From: Salminus brasiliensis
Lineage: Eukaryota > Chordata > Actinopteri > Characiformes > Bryconidae
Direction: 5' to 3'
Length of the DNA stretch: 64,000 nucleotides
Assembly: GCF_030463535.1 (NCBI RefSeq)
Contig: NC_132881.1
Span: forward strand, 44,922,771 to 44,986,770
This document shows, in pieces, positions 1 through 19,800 of this stretch. The translations under genes and the position numbers were made by a program. Numbering within the stretch: the stretch's first letter is position 1; every line of letters starts with the position of its first letter. Under the pieces are notes generated by a model. That model had not been told where the DNA came from and ran no database searches. It saw nothing but the letters and a program-made list of their open reading frames with translations.

Positions 1-483
1 AAAAAGCAACAAAAAAACAATAAAATTAATAAATAAGTAAATACAATATGAATAATATTCCTATTTGCATTTTATGACTATAACTGTCTGGATCACAGGC
101 ACAGAATATTATAACAGCGAAAGATGCAAAATTAATCCCTGAGATACATCGATTTCACCTATAACAAACGGGCAATATTGGTGTTATTATAATTATTAGT
201 AGTATTAACAATAAAATACAGACATTTAGTTAAGTTTGATCATTAAAAATGACAGACTTTTAACACAGGGAGTGAGTGTGCTCGGAAACGGCCCATTTTG
301 TGGTGATCTGGACCTCGTAAATGTCTCGTCTGATTTTGAAAACAAGCTGTTTTAGGCTACTAAACACAGCCTTTCCTTCCCAATGTAACTAATTTTAATT
401 ATAGGTATGTATAAACCTTACAGCAATATGCATAAACAGTCAGAATTCCAGGAACTTGAACATAAAACACTAATATTAGAGTA
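1..483. other. Intronic sequence upstream, no feature seen
   Basis: AT-rich sequence, presumably a TMEM184C intron because the first exon in the window starts mid-codon. I recognise nothing in it. Confidence 0.6.
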
Positions 484-835
484 AATTCTAATAACATTTG
501 TGGTTCTCCACCACTGTGTTCATCATTAGAACATCTCCAAAGTTCTCCTCTCTCATGGAGTCTAGTATTATTTAGAGTTCTCCTCATATCAACACCTGGT
601 TTGGTGGTAAATCAGGGCTTAATGATGGTAAATCAGGTGAGCTGCTGCTGCTGCTGCTGATGATGGAGTTGAACACATCCTCCACGCTGTGCTGGCTGGA
701 CTGGGGGGCGTCCAGGAGAAACCTGGAGGAACTGAGCTCTGTTCTTCAGACTAGCTCACCGACAAGATCTCACTACTTTCTTTCTTCAGAATAAGAAGCT
801 CTTGTTTCTCTTTTTGACTGGATTTATGTTCACCT
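484..835. repeat. Dispersed repeat family A, copy 1
   Basis: Same order of blocks as at 22520-22795 and 48925-49260: aacatctccaaagttctcct, a CTG run, tccacgctgtgctggctgga, and agatctcactactttctt. The family is unassigned. Confidence 0.85.
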
Positions 836-914
836 GCTTTATCTGTTCTGATGAGATCTGGAGTTTTCATTATTTTATTAATGGGATTAGGATCCCAAAA
901 CATGCACAGTGCTG

Positions 915-1391
915 TACACTGATCAGCCTTAATATTAGCCTGCCAAATACTGAGTAGATTCCCCCTCATGCCGCCACAACAGATCTGACCATTGGAGGCA
1001 TGGACTGGTGGTATCTGGCAACAAGACTAATGTAAGGAGCAGATCCTTTAAGACCTGTAAGTTGAGCGGTTGGGCCTTCATGAGCATTAATGAGGCTTAG
1101 GCACCCATGATCCTGGCACTGGTTCACCAGTTGTCCTTTCTTGGAGCTATTTTGGTAGGTACTGACCACTGCATACCGGGAACACCTCATAAGACCTGCC
1201 TGATGTTTTGGAGATGTTCTGACCCAGTCGTCTAGCCATCACTTGCCCATTATTCCTGCTTTTAGTGCCTTCAAGATCTGACTATTTACTTGCTGACTAA
1301 TATGTGGGTCCCACCACTTAACCAATACCACTATAGATAATCAGTGGTCTTCACTTCAACTGTCAGTGGTCCTAATGTTATGGCTAATGTG
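915..1391 (-). mobile_element. Internally deleted Tc1-like element (cataacatta family)
   Basis: Degraded ends (acactgatcagccttaatat, and cctaatgttatggctaatg) bracket antisense transposase remnants. The minus strand reads RYAVVSTYQNSSKKGQLVNQ near the HTH region and joins directly to C-terminal residues (QLTGLKGSAPYISLVARYHQ). It lies just upstream of the TMEM184C exon at 1465. Confidence 0.75.
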
Positions 1392-1464
1392 GTTAATTTG
1401 ACCCAGTATTATGATATTATTACAGTATTACTTGTTTAACTTCTTCCGTCTCTTATTGTTCCAG

Positions 1465-10746
<9,282 letters not shown>

Positions 10747-11477
10747 CTGGACTTTCACTGCCTACCAAAGCTTAGGCAGGTAGCACACATTGAACTGAAT
10801 GGGTGCTGTCTGCTGTTAAATCTACTGATGCGAGTGAGTAATTAATCTTAACCCCAGCATCTTATGGCCTGCTCACATGTTTTGGGTGAGGCTTTGGTAG
10901 CTAGGGCTCACCATTTAGGCTAGTCTGTCGATTTCTCATGCCGTTTTAGTTTCTGAGGAGAGACCTGACCAAAGCAAGCAAGACAAAGCATGTTGCAGTC
11001 GTAAGCTAGAAAGATCCTTCTAGACAGCTGTATGAATGTTCAATGTGACTGGTAAGCAGCGAGAGTCGACAGCCATTCCCTTCTCTAAAGAAATACTCAT
11101 TCACTTTTAATGTCATTTTTTAATGATTTTATGTCAAAACAGTAAATAATCATCTTTGCTAATCACACACGTCCTGAACCAGTGCCAAGGTGCTGTTAGC
11201 AATAGCAGCTTGCAGTGGTGATTTTGAGAGAGGAACTGACTTGCGTTGAACGGAGGAGTTGTTCTTCGTGAAATTTAAGACTGACCTGAAGTGCACAACA
11301 TGTTTAAAATGCATGGAGCTTTTCCGATCACAGCCTCCGAGCATGTATCTTGTACGTCTGCCTGTCATGTTTATCCACGGTACTTTGTATACTACCAGCT
11401 TAAAGGGGTATTCCAGGACTTTGCAGCTTGTTTTAATATTTTTAAAGAATTTTTATGTTTTAATGGGGGCTTTACGC

Positions 11478-11867
11478 TGATCAGCCATAACACCTCATTG
11501 TCCAGCCTATCAGCTCCACTGACCATACAGGAGCACTGAGTCCAGTCTGTTTCTCTGCAGACTCCTTTATATATCGGCCTCCTTTCACCCGGTATGTTCT
11601 TCAATGGTAAGGGCCCCACAGGACTGACCACCACAGAGCAGCTATTATTTTGGGTGTTGGGTCAGCATTCTCAGCACTGCAGTGACACTGACTGACATGG
11701 TGGTGGCGGCGAGTGTGTTAGTAGTGTGTGTTGCGCTGCTGCTGCACTGAGTACAGATGGACTGTAACTGGCTGTAAGTCTAGAACTACATGATCAGGGG
11801 AGCTGATAAAATATACAATGAATGTAGAATCAGGGAGGTGGTATTAATGTTATGGCAGATCGGTGTG
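11478..11867. mobile_element. MITE sharing the cataacatta terminal repeats
   Basis: The left end is gatcagccataaca; the right end is ttaatgttatggcagatcgg, its near complement. The body (with cagcactgcagtgacactga) has no transposase similarity. A related body recurs at about 62690-63115. The ends match those of the Tc1-derived copies at 7431-7966 and elsewhere, so it was probably mobilised by the same transposase. Confidence 0.7.
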
Positions 11868-11894
11868 TAGGCTGCAGGGTTGAACTAAAAAGTC

Positions 11895-12634
11895 CTGATA
11901 AGTTTGCACCATTCTAATGAAGACCTGAGGGAAGTTTGTTTGGGCAGATGTTTAGAGAAGATCTGGGTGACTAGCGACTTCTAGTGGTTGTTGGGTGCAT
12001 TAGCTTTGTAGCTCCAGTTTTTAATTAATGGAGCCAAATTTGCATAAAAGGAATTTCTTGGCTAGTCAAAATGACTATTATTACTATTATTATTATTTTA
12101 TTATTTTTTTTTTTTTATCAAGCCCCATCTTTCAGCCAGTTATCAAATCATGGTCAGCTCCATCTGAAATAAGCTATAGCTATAATAAGCGATATAGTCT
12201 ACTCTGTTTATGTAAGTGCAGGAGGATTTCTCTGTGTATCCACATAACGTCTCATTGAGCACAGTGTAGAAATATCGCCATTTCTACTTTTTATACCTAC
12301 TATTTTGTTCATTTTTATAGTTCTTAAGTATGCATTTTATGCCCTAAACCACACAGACAAGTGTGTGCCCCCCTAACGAAGACCTGTGAGAAACTTGTGG
12401 GCGTGCATTTCCAGAAAAGATCTGGGTGACTAGTGATATCTGCTGTTTGGTAGCTACATTGGCTTCGTAGCTCCAGTTCTTAGCTTACAGGAGCAGAATG
12501 TGGACAGCAAGCATGTCTTGGCTGTTCGGCTACATCTGGGGTCAGTGCAGTCAGGGTCAAATTTAGCCAAACTATTCCTTTAGTCTCAAATCAAGTTCGG
12601 TCTTCGTTTTAGCCAGTTAACTGACCAGGGTCAT

Positions 12635-12723
<89 letters not shown>

Positions 12724-13100
12724 TATAGGCTGCACTGTTTATCTGAACACATCCGGAGCAGCATTTTACAAAGTAGGATCTCTGGGTTTATGTAGAGAAC
12801 CTTATGTAGAGAACCTGTCTCTTTGGGCCGTTTCTGCCATTATATCTACTGTTTGTTGACGTTTATACTGTGGTCTACACCACATGGATCAGTCTGCACC
12901 ACCTTAATTAAGACCTGGACTGCAGTTTGAGAGCAGAAGGTCTGTGGGCAGATATTAGGGGAAAGGAGTTGGGTGACTGCTGTCTTCTAGTGTTTGTTAG
13001 ATACGTTAGCCTCACAGAATTTGCTCAGCAGACGTATCCGGGCTGACCGACTACATCTAGGGTCAATTAGAGAGAAGTATTCCTTAAGCCTGAAATCAGG
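11895..13100. repeat. Degenerate three-unit tandem repeat (about 480-bp period)
   Basis: Blocks beginning at about 11907, 12370 and 12905 share, in order, gaagacctg-like, agatctgggtgactag-like and tagctccagtt-like segments. The units have diverged, and the (GT)n tract lies between units 2 and 3. Confidence 0.55.
12637..12722. repeat. (GT)43 microsatellite
   Basis: An uninterrupted 86-base GT run. Confidence 0.97.
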
Positions 13101-14437
13101 CCTCAGTATGAATTCCTGTTGGAGGAGTCTCATCTTTGGTCTCAAGTTATCTGGATAACTGAGATCCTGGTTGTTCCCACCAGAACTTTTAACACTTTTA
13201 AAAAATGCAGAATGTGTGGGATATCCTTTTTAAGCTGATCTGAAGTGGGTGACTGACTTTATTACTGTGGGAATAATGGAGGGAGGATATGTAGGTTATA
13301 ATTTTGTGTAAACACTTCTCTTTTTTTTCCCATTTAAGATCGTGTTTATCAATCATAACGCACACATGCTGATGTTAATAGAAGCCTCTGCCTGTCTGAA
13401 TTCTAGTTGTTGGTTTATTTAAATTTTTTTTGGATGTTCTCACAATGCAAGATGCAGATCAGTAACCCATCACAATATATCTGCTGTATAGGTGCCTAAG
13501 AAATATCAGTCTGCTGGTGTGGGAGCATCTTTACCACGGTCAGAAATCAATAAACTTAACAGAAGAGCGTGGAAGAGCCTGTATGAAAAATATGAAAAAT
13601 ACTTCCTGTAAAGCAACATTTTATGGAGCTTCAGTATCATGCTGGTGCTTCACTGACTGTAACAGGGACAACGGCGTCTCCGTCATTCCCACTCCGGGCC
13701 GGGCTGATATTTACTGATCATTGCTGAAGTTTTTATCTGGATAAAGCGCCACTATTAACTAAATATCTTTATTTATTAAATATTAAACACTTATTAACAA
13801 GTTCAGTGATTATAATATTGCTATTGCTACGCTGGCATATAAAGCTGATACCAACAGGTAAAGCTAGCTGTCATGCACTTGCTATCCACTATCAAGCTAG
13901 TTCCTTTAGCGTGTGCTAGCTAACAGTTACCCACATCCCCCCCCCCACCCCGAACACATAATCTCTCCTGACCGTTTCATTGGGTGAAATTGTCCACGTG
14001 ATTAATTAACCCATTCACGATTGAAATAAATGGAAAGATATATTTTTATTACTGTTCTTATCTTGACAGTGTCACTTTTTATCAAATTACTATTTATTTA
14101 TTTATTGATTTATTAATTTAACTTTTTTAAGGGGGGGGGGGCAACTCTGCTGGCTAACAAGTAGCATGCTAGCTAATAAAATCAAAGGGGATCAGCTAGA
14201 CTGGCTAACTATTTTTTAAAGCTACCCCAGACAGTTTATCTGTGATCTTATTTCAGTGAGGAGAACTAAACCGAGCTTTAATTGAACTGCTAAGTGTGAA
14301 GACTTTATCAGTAAGTGCTTTGTTCTAGCAGTGAGAGAACCAGCTCTGATGGATCAGATTGATCAGACTGCAGAGCTGTAAAGGAACTGGGAGCTGAATT
14401 GTCAGGGAGGTCAGTCAGACTGGACTGTACGATATTA

Positions 14438-15982
14438 CAGGTGCTGGTCATAAAATTAGAATATGAAAAGCTTGATTTATTTCAGTAATTCCATTCAAAA
14501 AGTGAAACTTGTATATTATATTCATTCATTACACACAGACTGATATATTTCAAGTGTTTATTTCTTTAAATTCTGATGGTTATAACTGACTAATGAAACT
14601 AATGAAAACCTCAAATTCAGCATCTCAGAAAATTAGAATATTGTAAAAAGGTTCAATATTGAAGACACCTGGTGCCACATTCTAATCAGCTAATTAACCC
14701 AAAACACCTGCAAAGGCCTTTAAATGGTCTCTCAGTCTAGTTCTGTTGGCTACACAATCATGGGGAAGACTGCTGACTTGACAATTGTCCAAAAGACAAC
14801 CATTGACACCTTGCACAAGGAGGGCAAGACACAAAAGGTCATTGCTAAAGAGGCTGGTTGTTCACAGAGCTCTGTGTCCAATCACATTAATAGAGAAGCA
14901 AAGGGAAGGAAAAGATGTGGTAGAAAAAAAGTATACAAGCAATAGGGAAAACCACACCCTGGAGAGGATTGTGAAACAAAACCCATTCAAAAATGGGGGG
15001 GGGGGGGGGTTCACAAAGAGTGGACTGCAGCTGGAGTCAGTGCTTCATGAACCACCACGCACACACAGACGTATGCAAAACATGGGTTTCAGCTGTCGCA
15101 TTCTCTGGGTCAAGCCACTCTTGAAAAAGAGGCAGCATCAGAAGCGTCTCGCCTGGGCTAAAGACAAAAAGGACTGGACTGCTGCTGAGTGGTGAGTAAG
15201 TTATGTTCTCTAATGAAAGTCAATTTTGCATTTCCTATGGAAATCAAGGTCCCGGAGTCTGGAGGACAACGATGCCTTTGAAGTGTATGGTCAGTGATGG
15301 TTTGGGGTGCCATGGCATCTGCTGGTGTTGGTCCACTGTGTTTACTGAGGTCCAAGGTCAATGCAGCCGTCTACAAGGCTGCTGACCAACTTTATGGAGA
15401 TGCAGATTTCTTTTTCCAACAGGACTTGGCACCTGCACACAGTGCCAAAGCTACCAGTACCTGGTTTAAGGACCATGATATCCCTGTTCTTAATTGGCCA
15501 GCAAACTCACCTGACCGTAACCTCATAGAAAATCTATGGGGTATTGTGAAGAGGAAGATGCGATACGCCAGACCCAACAATGCAGAAGAGCTGAGGGCCA
15601 CTATCAGAGCAAACTGGGTTCTCAATACACCTGAGCAGGGCCACAGACTGAGCGACTCCATGCCACGTCATATTGCTGCAGTAATCCAGGCTAAAGGAGC
15701 CCCGACTAAGTATTGAATGCTGTACATGCTCATACTTTTCATTTGGCCAACATTTCTAAAAATCCTTTTTTTGTATTGGTCTCAAGTAATATTCTAACTT
15801 TCTGAGCTTCTGAATTTGGGGTTTTATTATTTGTCAGTTATAACCATCAAAATTAAAAGAAAAACACTTGGAATATCAGTCTGTGTGTATTGAATGAATA
15901 TAATATACAAGTTTCACTTTTTAAAGGAAATTACTAAAATAAATCAACATTTATGATATTCTAATTTTATGACCAGCACCTG
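14438..15982 (+). mobile_element. Tc1/mariner transposon, 1545 bp, with about 150-bp terminal inverted repeats
   Basis: The element begins caggtgctggtcataaaatt and ends with the exact complement; TIRs are 14438-14590 and 15833-15982. TA dinucleotides flank both sides (14436-14437 and 15983-15984). A related unoccupied copy of the flanking repeat at about 38135 carries a single TA at the equivalent position, which independently fixes the boundaries. The TIRs are similar to each other but not identical, so the insertion is not very recent. A broken transposase gene lies inside. Confidence 0.93.
14761..15716 (+). pseudogene. Tc1-like transposase pseudogene
   Basis: The frame opens at ATG 14761 with MGKTADLTIVQKTTIDTLHK and a helix-turn-helix stretch (VIAKEAGCSQSSVSNHI). 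It is then broken. An indel in an A-run near 14923-14930 shifts the frame; a G15 homopolymer at 14995-15009 and a small insertion near 15063 shift it again; an in-frame TGA follows near 15193. The catalytic part resumes with WGAMASAGVGPLC, QQDLAPAHSAKA (second Asp) and NLIENLWGIVKRK (the third acidic residue, Glu), ending GAPTKY with TGA at 15714-15716. The first catalytic Asp of the usual FSDES motif reads Asn (FSNES, about 15208-15222). It cannot encode an active enzyme. Confidence 0.92.
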
Positions 15983-16584
15983 TAAACACTATAGAGTTTA
16001 AAACAGTCGTTTAAAAAGTTACTCGACCCATTAAAAATGCCAGGATCAGCTCAGGACATCCCTACTACAATCCACTATAAAATCAGGCTACATATAATGT
16101 GAAATGTTGACACATTTAAACAGGGGTAAATACTTTTACTGTACTTTTCACAATCGTACTTCGTTTTTATGCAGTTAAATGTTCAATTTCTTCGAAATGT
16201 AGGGCAAAAGGGACCTCACAGGGACAAAATGTCTTAATATGTCTGGTCTAGAGCATAAACCAGTCTAGTGTCTGTTGCATAAACTGTATTTTGATCCTCC
16301 AGAAAAAATAAAATTACAAAGTTACAATTACAGGCAATACAAAATTAACATCAATACAGTACATACTAGAGTCACTGGCAACATGCATCGCCCTTAGGTC
16401 AAGTTTACAGTCCACGATCCAGTTTGGTTTTGTGATACTAGATCTTTTAGGGGTGTTTAAGCAAATGTAAGTGTGTTACAACATGGGAATCAACACACTC
16501 CGCTGGACTTCAGGCCTCCAAGACCAAATCTGGACACCCCTCCCCTGCGAGTGGTCCATAGCAGAACACTGCAGAAGGCTCCGC

Positions 16585-16845
16585 CTAATCAGTGGCATTA
16601 GCTGCTGTAGCCGGCGCCGCCTCCTCCTCCTCTCGGACAGCTGTTATAGAGATGCTGCTCTTGTGTAGCTGGACGGTGAGCTGGACCCAGTCGCCAGCGT
16701 TCACCACCAGGGGACACTGCAGGACCACAGCTGCCTGCTTCCAGTGAGAGTCCTGGCTGAATGTGCTGACCGTCAAATCTGCATCCAGATAAATCTGGTA
16801 CCAGAAGGGGATGGCTGTGACCCTGCCAGAGGCACTGACCCGTAC
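16585..16845 (-). CDS. prmt9: PRMT9 exon 13 (C-terminus)
   Basis: Residues 771-856 and a TAG stop. It encodes [20 protein letters not shown], the conserved [10 protein letters not shown] and LHKSSISI. A lineage-specific acidic/alanine tail ([16 protein letters not shown]) extends past the point where the human protein ends. Confidence 0.95.
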   Translation of the reverse strand, partial: VRVSASGRVTAIPFWYQIYLDADLTVSTFSQDSHWKQAAVVLQCPLVVNAGDWVQLTVQLHKSSISITAVREEEEAAPATAANATD

Positions 16846-19800
16846 CTGCCAGAGAGAGAAGTGAGAATTTAAAGCCGGTCTGAAAGAGAGCAAGAATCTG
16901 AAGCTGGTCTGAAAAGTTTCTGCAGCTGCCAGGCCAGGAGCACGGCCTACTGTATAGGAACAGCTTTACATGCTCTGTTATTCTTATTATTCTTATTATT
17001 TTCTAACGAGCATTATTTTTAATTGATACTCATGGTAACCCTCAAGTGTGTCATGTTAAGTGAAGAACTGAAGGGGAGTGCCTTACCCTGATGTCTCGGC
17101 TGTTGTAGTTGTTGTTGGTGTTCATGAGATCTAGGGTGAACAGCTCCACTGGATCACTGAGGTGAGTGCACTCCAGGGTGGACAGGTCCAAAAACACATG
17201 AACGGGCACCTGATAAAGAGAGGATGTAATCACTGGTACAGGGTAGGATATGCTATGGGTTCGGTCACACTGACTGCTGAGCAAGGATTGCTGTTCTCTT
17301 GATTCTTCTCATCTAATAACCTTTACCTGGCAGCTTCACCCCAATACAGTTAAAGAACGGCGTTTAAAATGGTGTTGACGAGGTGAGGCAGAGTCAGAGC
17401 CGGTTTATGGAAAGCCTAGCCGCTTCCCGTTTTCCCCGGTGTCTCAAAAAATGACAGCAACACCAATGGGAGCCTGTGAGCGAGTCCTCAATGAATGGGG
17501 TGAACGGAGCTAAATGGCTTTAAAAAATAAAATTAATTAAATAAATAATTTGATAATAATAAAATTAGATAATAATAGATAATAATAAAAATTTCCATGA
17601 TCTTACTGTAATTTTGGAAAGTAGAATTAGATAATCACTAGAAATAAAAATACTCCTACTGAATGCTAATTGGTTGGCCAGCGGACACTGGACTTACGGC
17701 CAGTTATGACTTTTTCGTTATAACAGCTTCATTAGGTGATAATAACCGCAGGTAGTTAACGTCCTGGCCAGCCAAAGCCATGTTGTTGTTTTTCATCCTG
17801 TTTTTAACCCAAATCAGAAAGGGACCCAATCCCCATTTACATGAACTCCCTTTATGGGATGGTAAAGACCAGCACGTCTCCTCCGAATCCAGCCACTACC
17901 TCTTTTCAAACTGCTGCTAATGCAGCATCACCATTTAGCCAGCACGCTCTAATGAAAGCTCAGCTCCCCAGCCTCAAAACAGCAGCAACAGTCCCCTGTG
18001 CAGACCAACATCACACACACCATAGGAGAGATCTGAGGAAGAGGCAGAGCGGTCAACCCACCCGAGAGACAGCAAGGCCAACTGTGCTTCCTCTGACGCC
18101 GGCTGCTGATGTATAGGACCATGACCCGGGATTTGAACCGCATGGACAGCCACCCTTGGATCATAGTGTCCGTGTCTTAGTCCACTGGACCATTCGGAGC
18201 CCAGCTAATGGCAATGATTAATGCGGCCACCTTTGCAATGTTGGTTGCATTAAACATTAGCAGTAGCTGGGCTCCGAGTGGTCGAGCCACCCTCAGATCA
18301 TAGTGACCGTGCTATAGTCCACTGGACCACTTATGACACTACGAACCCTGAAGACATTCTCGAGTCTGAATGCCCCTCTCTGCAAGTTCTCTGGCCGACA
18401 AGGGTAACTTAGAAGGGGTACCGAAAAGGGCGGCTAATATGCAGGTGAACGCATCTCATCCTCTCCCTGCGCTTTACACACACACGGCCTCAGGCTGACA
18501 GGGCTGCTGCACAGAGCAGCCAGGAGTCCCTCACTCCCCCTCAAACCTTCTGGTCGTGCTAAAAAGCGTCCTCGACTGAGCACTTCAAAGGCATCGTCTG
18601 AAACAACGCCACCGTCCCTCGAGTGCCTGACTGAAATTAGCATGTAAACATGACACTCAAAGCCTCCCTCTGCTCCTGCGGGTACGACGGGAAAAATCAC
18701 ATTACAAAGAACAAGAAAGGGGACCAGTGTCCTCAGGGCTCACTGGTGACACTGGTGGAGCGGCGTTTCAGTGCATGAAAAACTTGGGTGTCATGATAAG
18801 AAGTTGTTGAGGAAACACTGGGGGAAGTAAAACGCTCAGAGCACGGGTTGTCAGCTATTTAAGGAGGAGTCACTAGGGCGAGATCAGCCTTCACAATATA
18901 GATGGAGCAGGTTGTGCACATCTAACTATGTGCATCTAATGGTTTATGGTGTGGCGTGGCCATCGTGACCGGTCAGTGATGTTCGCAGATGGACATTCCT
19001 TGGCTGTATGGATGAATCAGGGCATTTTTTTTTACTACTTAATCTTTTTGGTTAAAAAGTGAGGGCCAGTGTTTAACCACGTCAAATCTAAGGCATGAAC
19101 TGGAAGCGCGGATGAGCATGGGAATTCGGGCCATTTGGTTGACCATTCGAGGAGCCCCTATTCAGGAATTCCTTTTTCTGCATCATGGGACCAGTAGATG
19201 ATGTTTCCTACACCACACTGTCTCTCTATTTGTGCTCTTGCTGTTTGTTAGAAGCACTATTGCATTTGTATTAGAGGCAGGGCTGTCGTACTCGGCTCTG
19301 CATGGACTCAATGTGAAGGCTTTGGTTATTAACTGAACCCCTGAACTTTTCTCCCCGATTTGGTCAATTCCAGTTCCCACCCACTAGCTAGGACATGCAA
19401 CATAATGGGGTGGTGCAGGCTCTTTACAAGCTGCCACTAATGCAATACCAGGGACTTAACCGAGGCCCAACAATTCGGGGGCCTCTAATCCAGGTGTGTT
19501 TGAGGACTAAGAATGCTGCATGGTGTCTGACTAAGACCCTGTTTACACCTGCTCACGTCACGTGACTGAATCTGGACTGTATCCTGACAAGATTTTAGTC
19601 ACATGGGTTTACAGTCTGAAGTCAAATGTGTTTCTAGTTAGTCAGACTGAAATCCGACTGCTGTGTCGGACGGTATATGCAAATTTGCTCGTTGCTCGAC
19701 AATTATTACTGGGACCACCTCCTCAGGTGATTTGCTATGAGTAAAAGGACCCCCCTCCACCCAATCCGTCAATTTAGTCAATTCCATTTCCACCACTAGC

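Larger units (their letters stand above)
14200..16070. mobile_element. Older hAT-like repeat that hosts a Tc1 insertion
   Basis: Flanks of the Tc1 copy (14355-14435 and 15985-16020) match 38065-38180 closely: both have gactgcagagctgtaaagg-type, ggtcagtcagactggactgta and gtttaaaacagtcgtttaaa blocks. The right part ends near catccct, as in 38425, which suggests a hAT-type non-autonomous element. The left boundary is uncertain. Confidence 0.5.
10747..16584. other. Convergent intergenic region between TMEM184C and PRMT9
   Basis: Both 3' UTRs must begin here, but I could not assign a polyadenylation signal to either gene. The region holds a MITE (11478-11867), a degenerate three-unit repeat (11895-13100), a (GT)n tract, and a Tc1 element inserted into an older repeat (14438-15982). 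The stretch 13100-14200 shows only AT-rich and homopolymer sequence. Confidence 0.7.

Noticed and set aside
14092..14110. tttatt motifs as a PRMT9 polyadenylation signal
   Set aside because: They lie beyond a Tc1 insertion in simple AT-rich sequence; no basis to choose them.
18100..18205. Possible tRNA gene on the minus strand, and similar heads at 22140, 32378, 44595 and 56880
   Set aside because: A- and B-box-like motifs are present, but the arms do not form a full cloverleaf and the sequence continues into SINE bodies.
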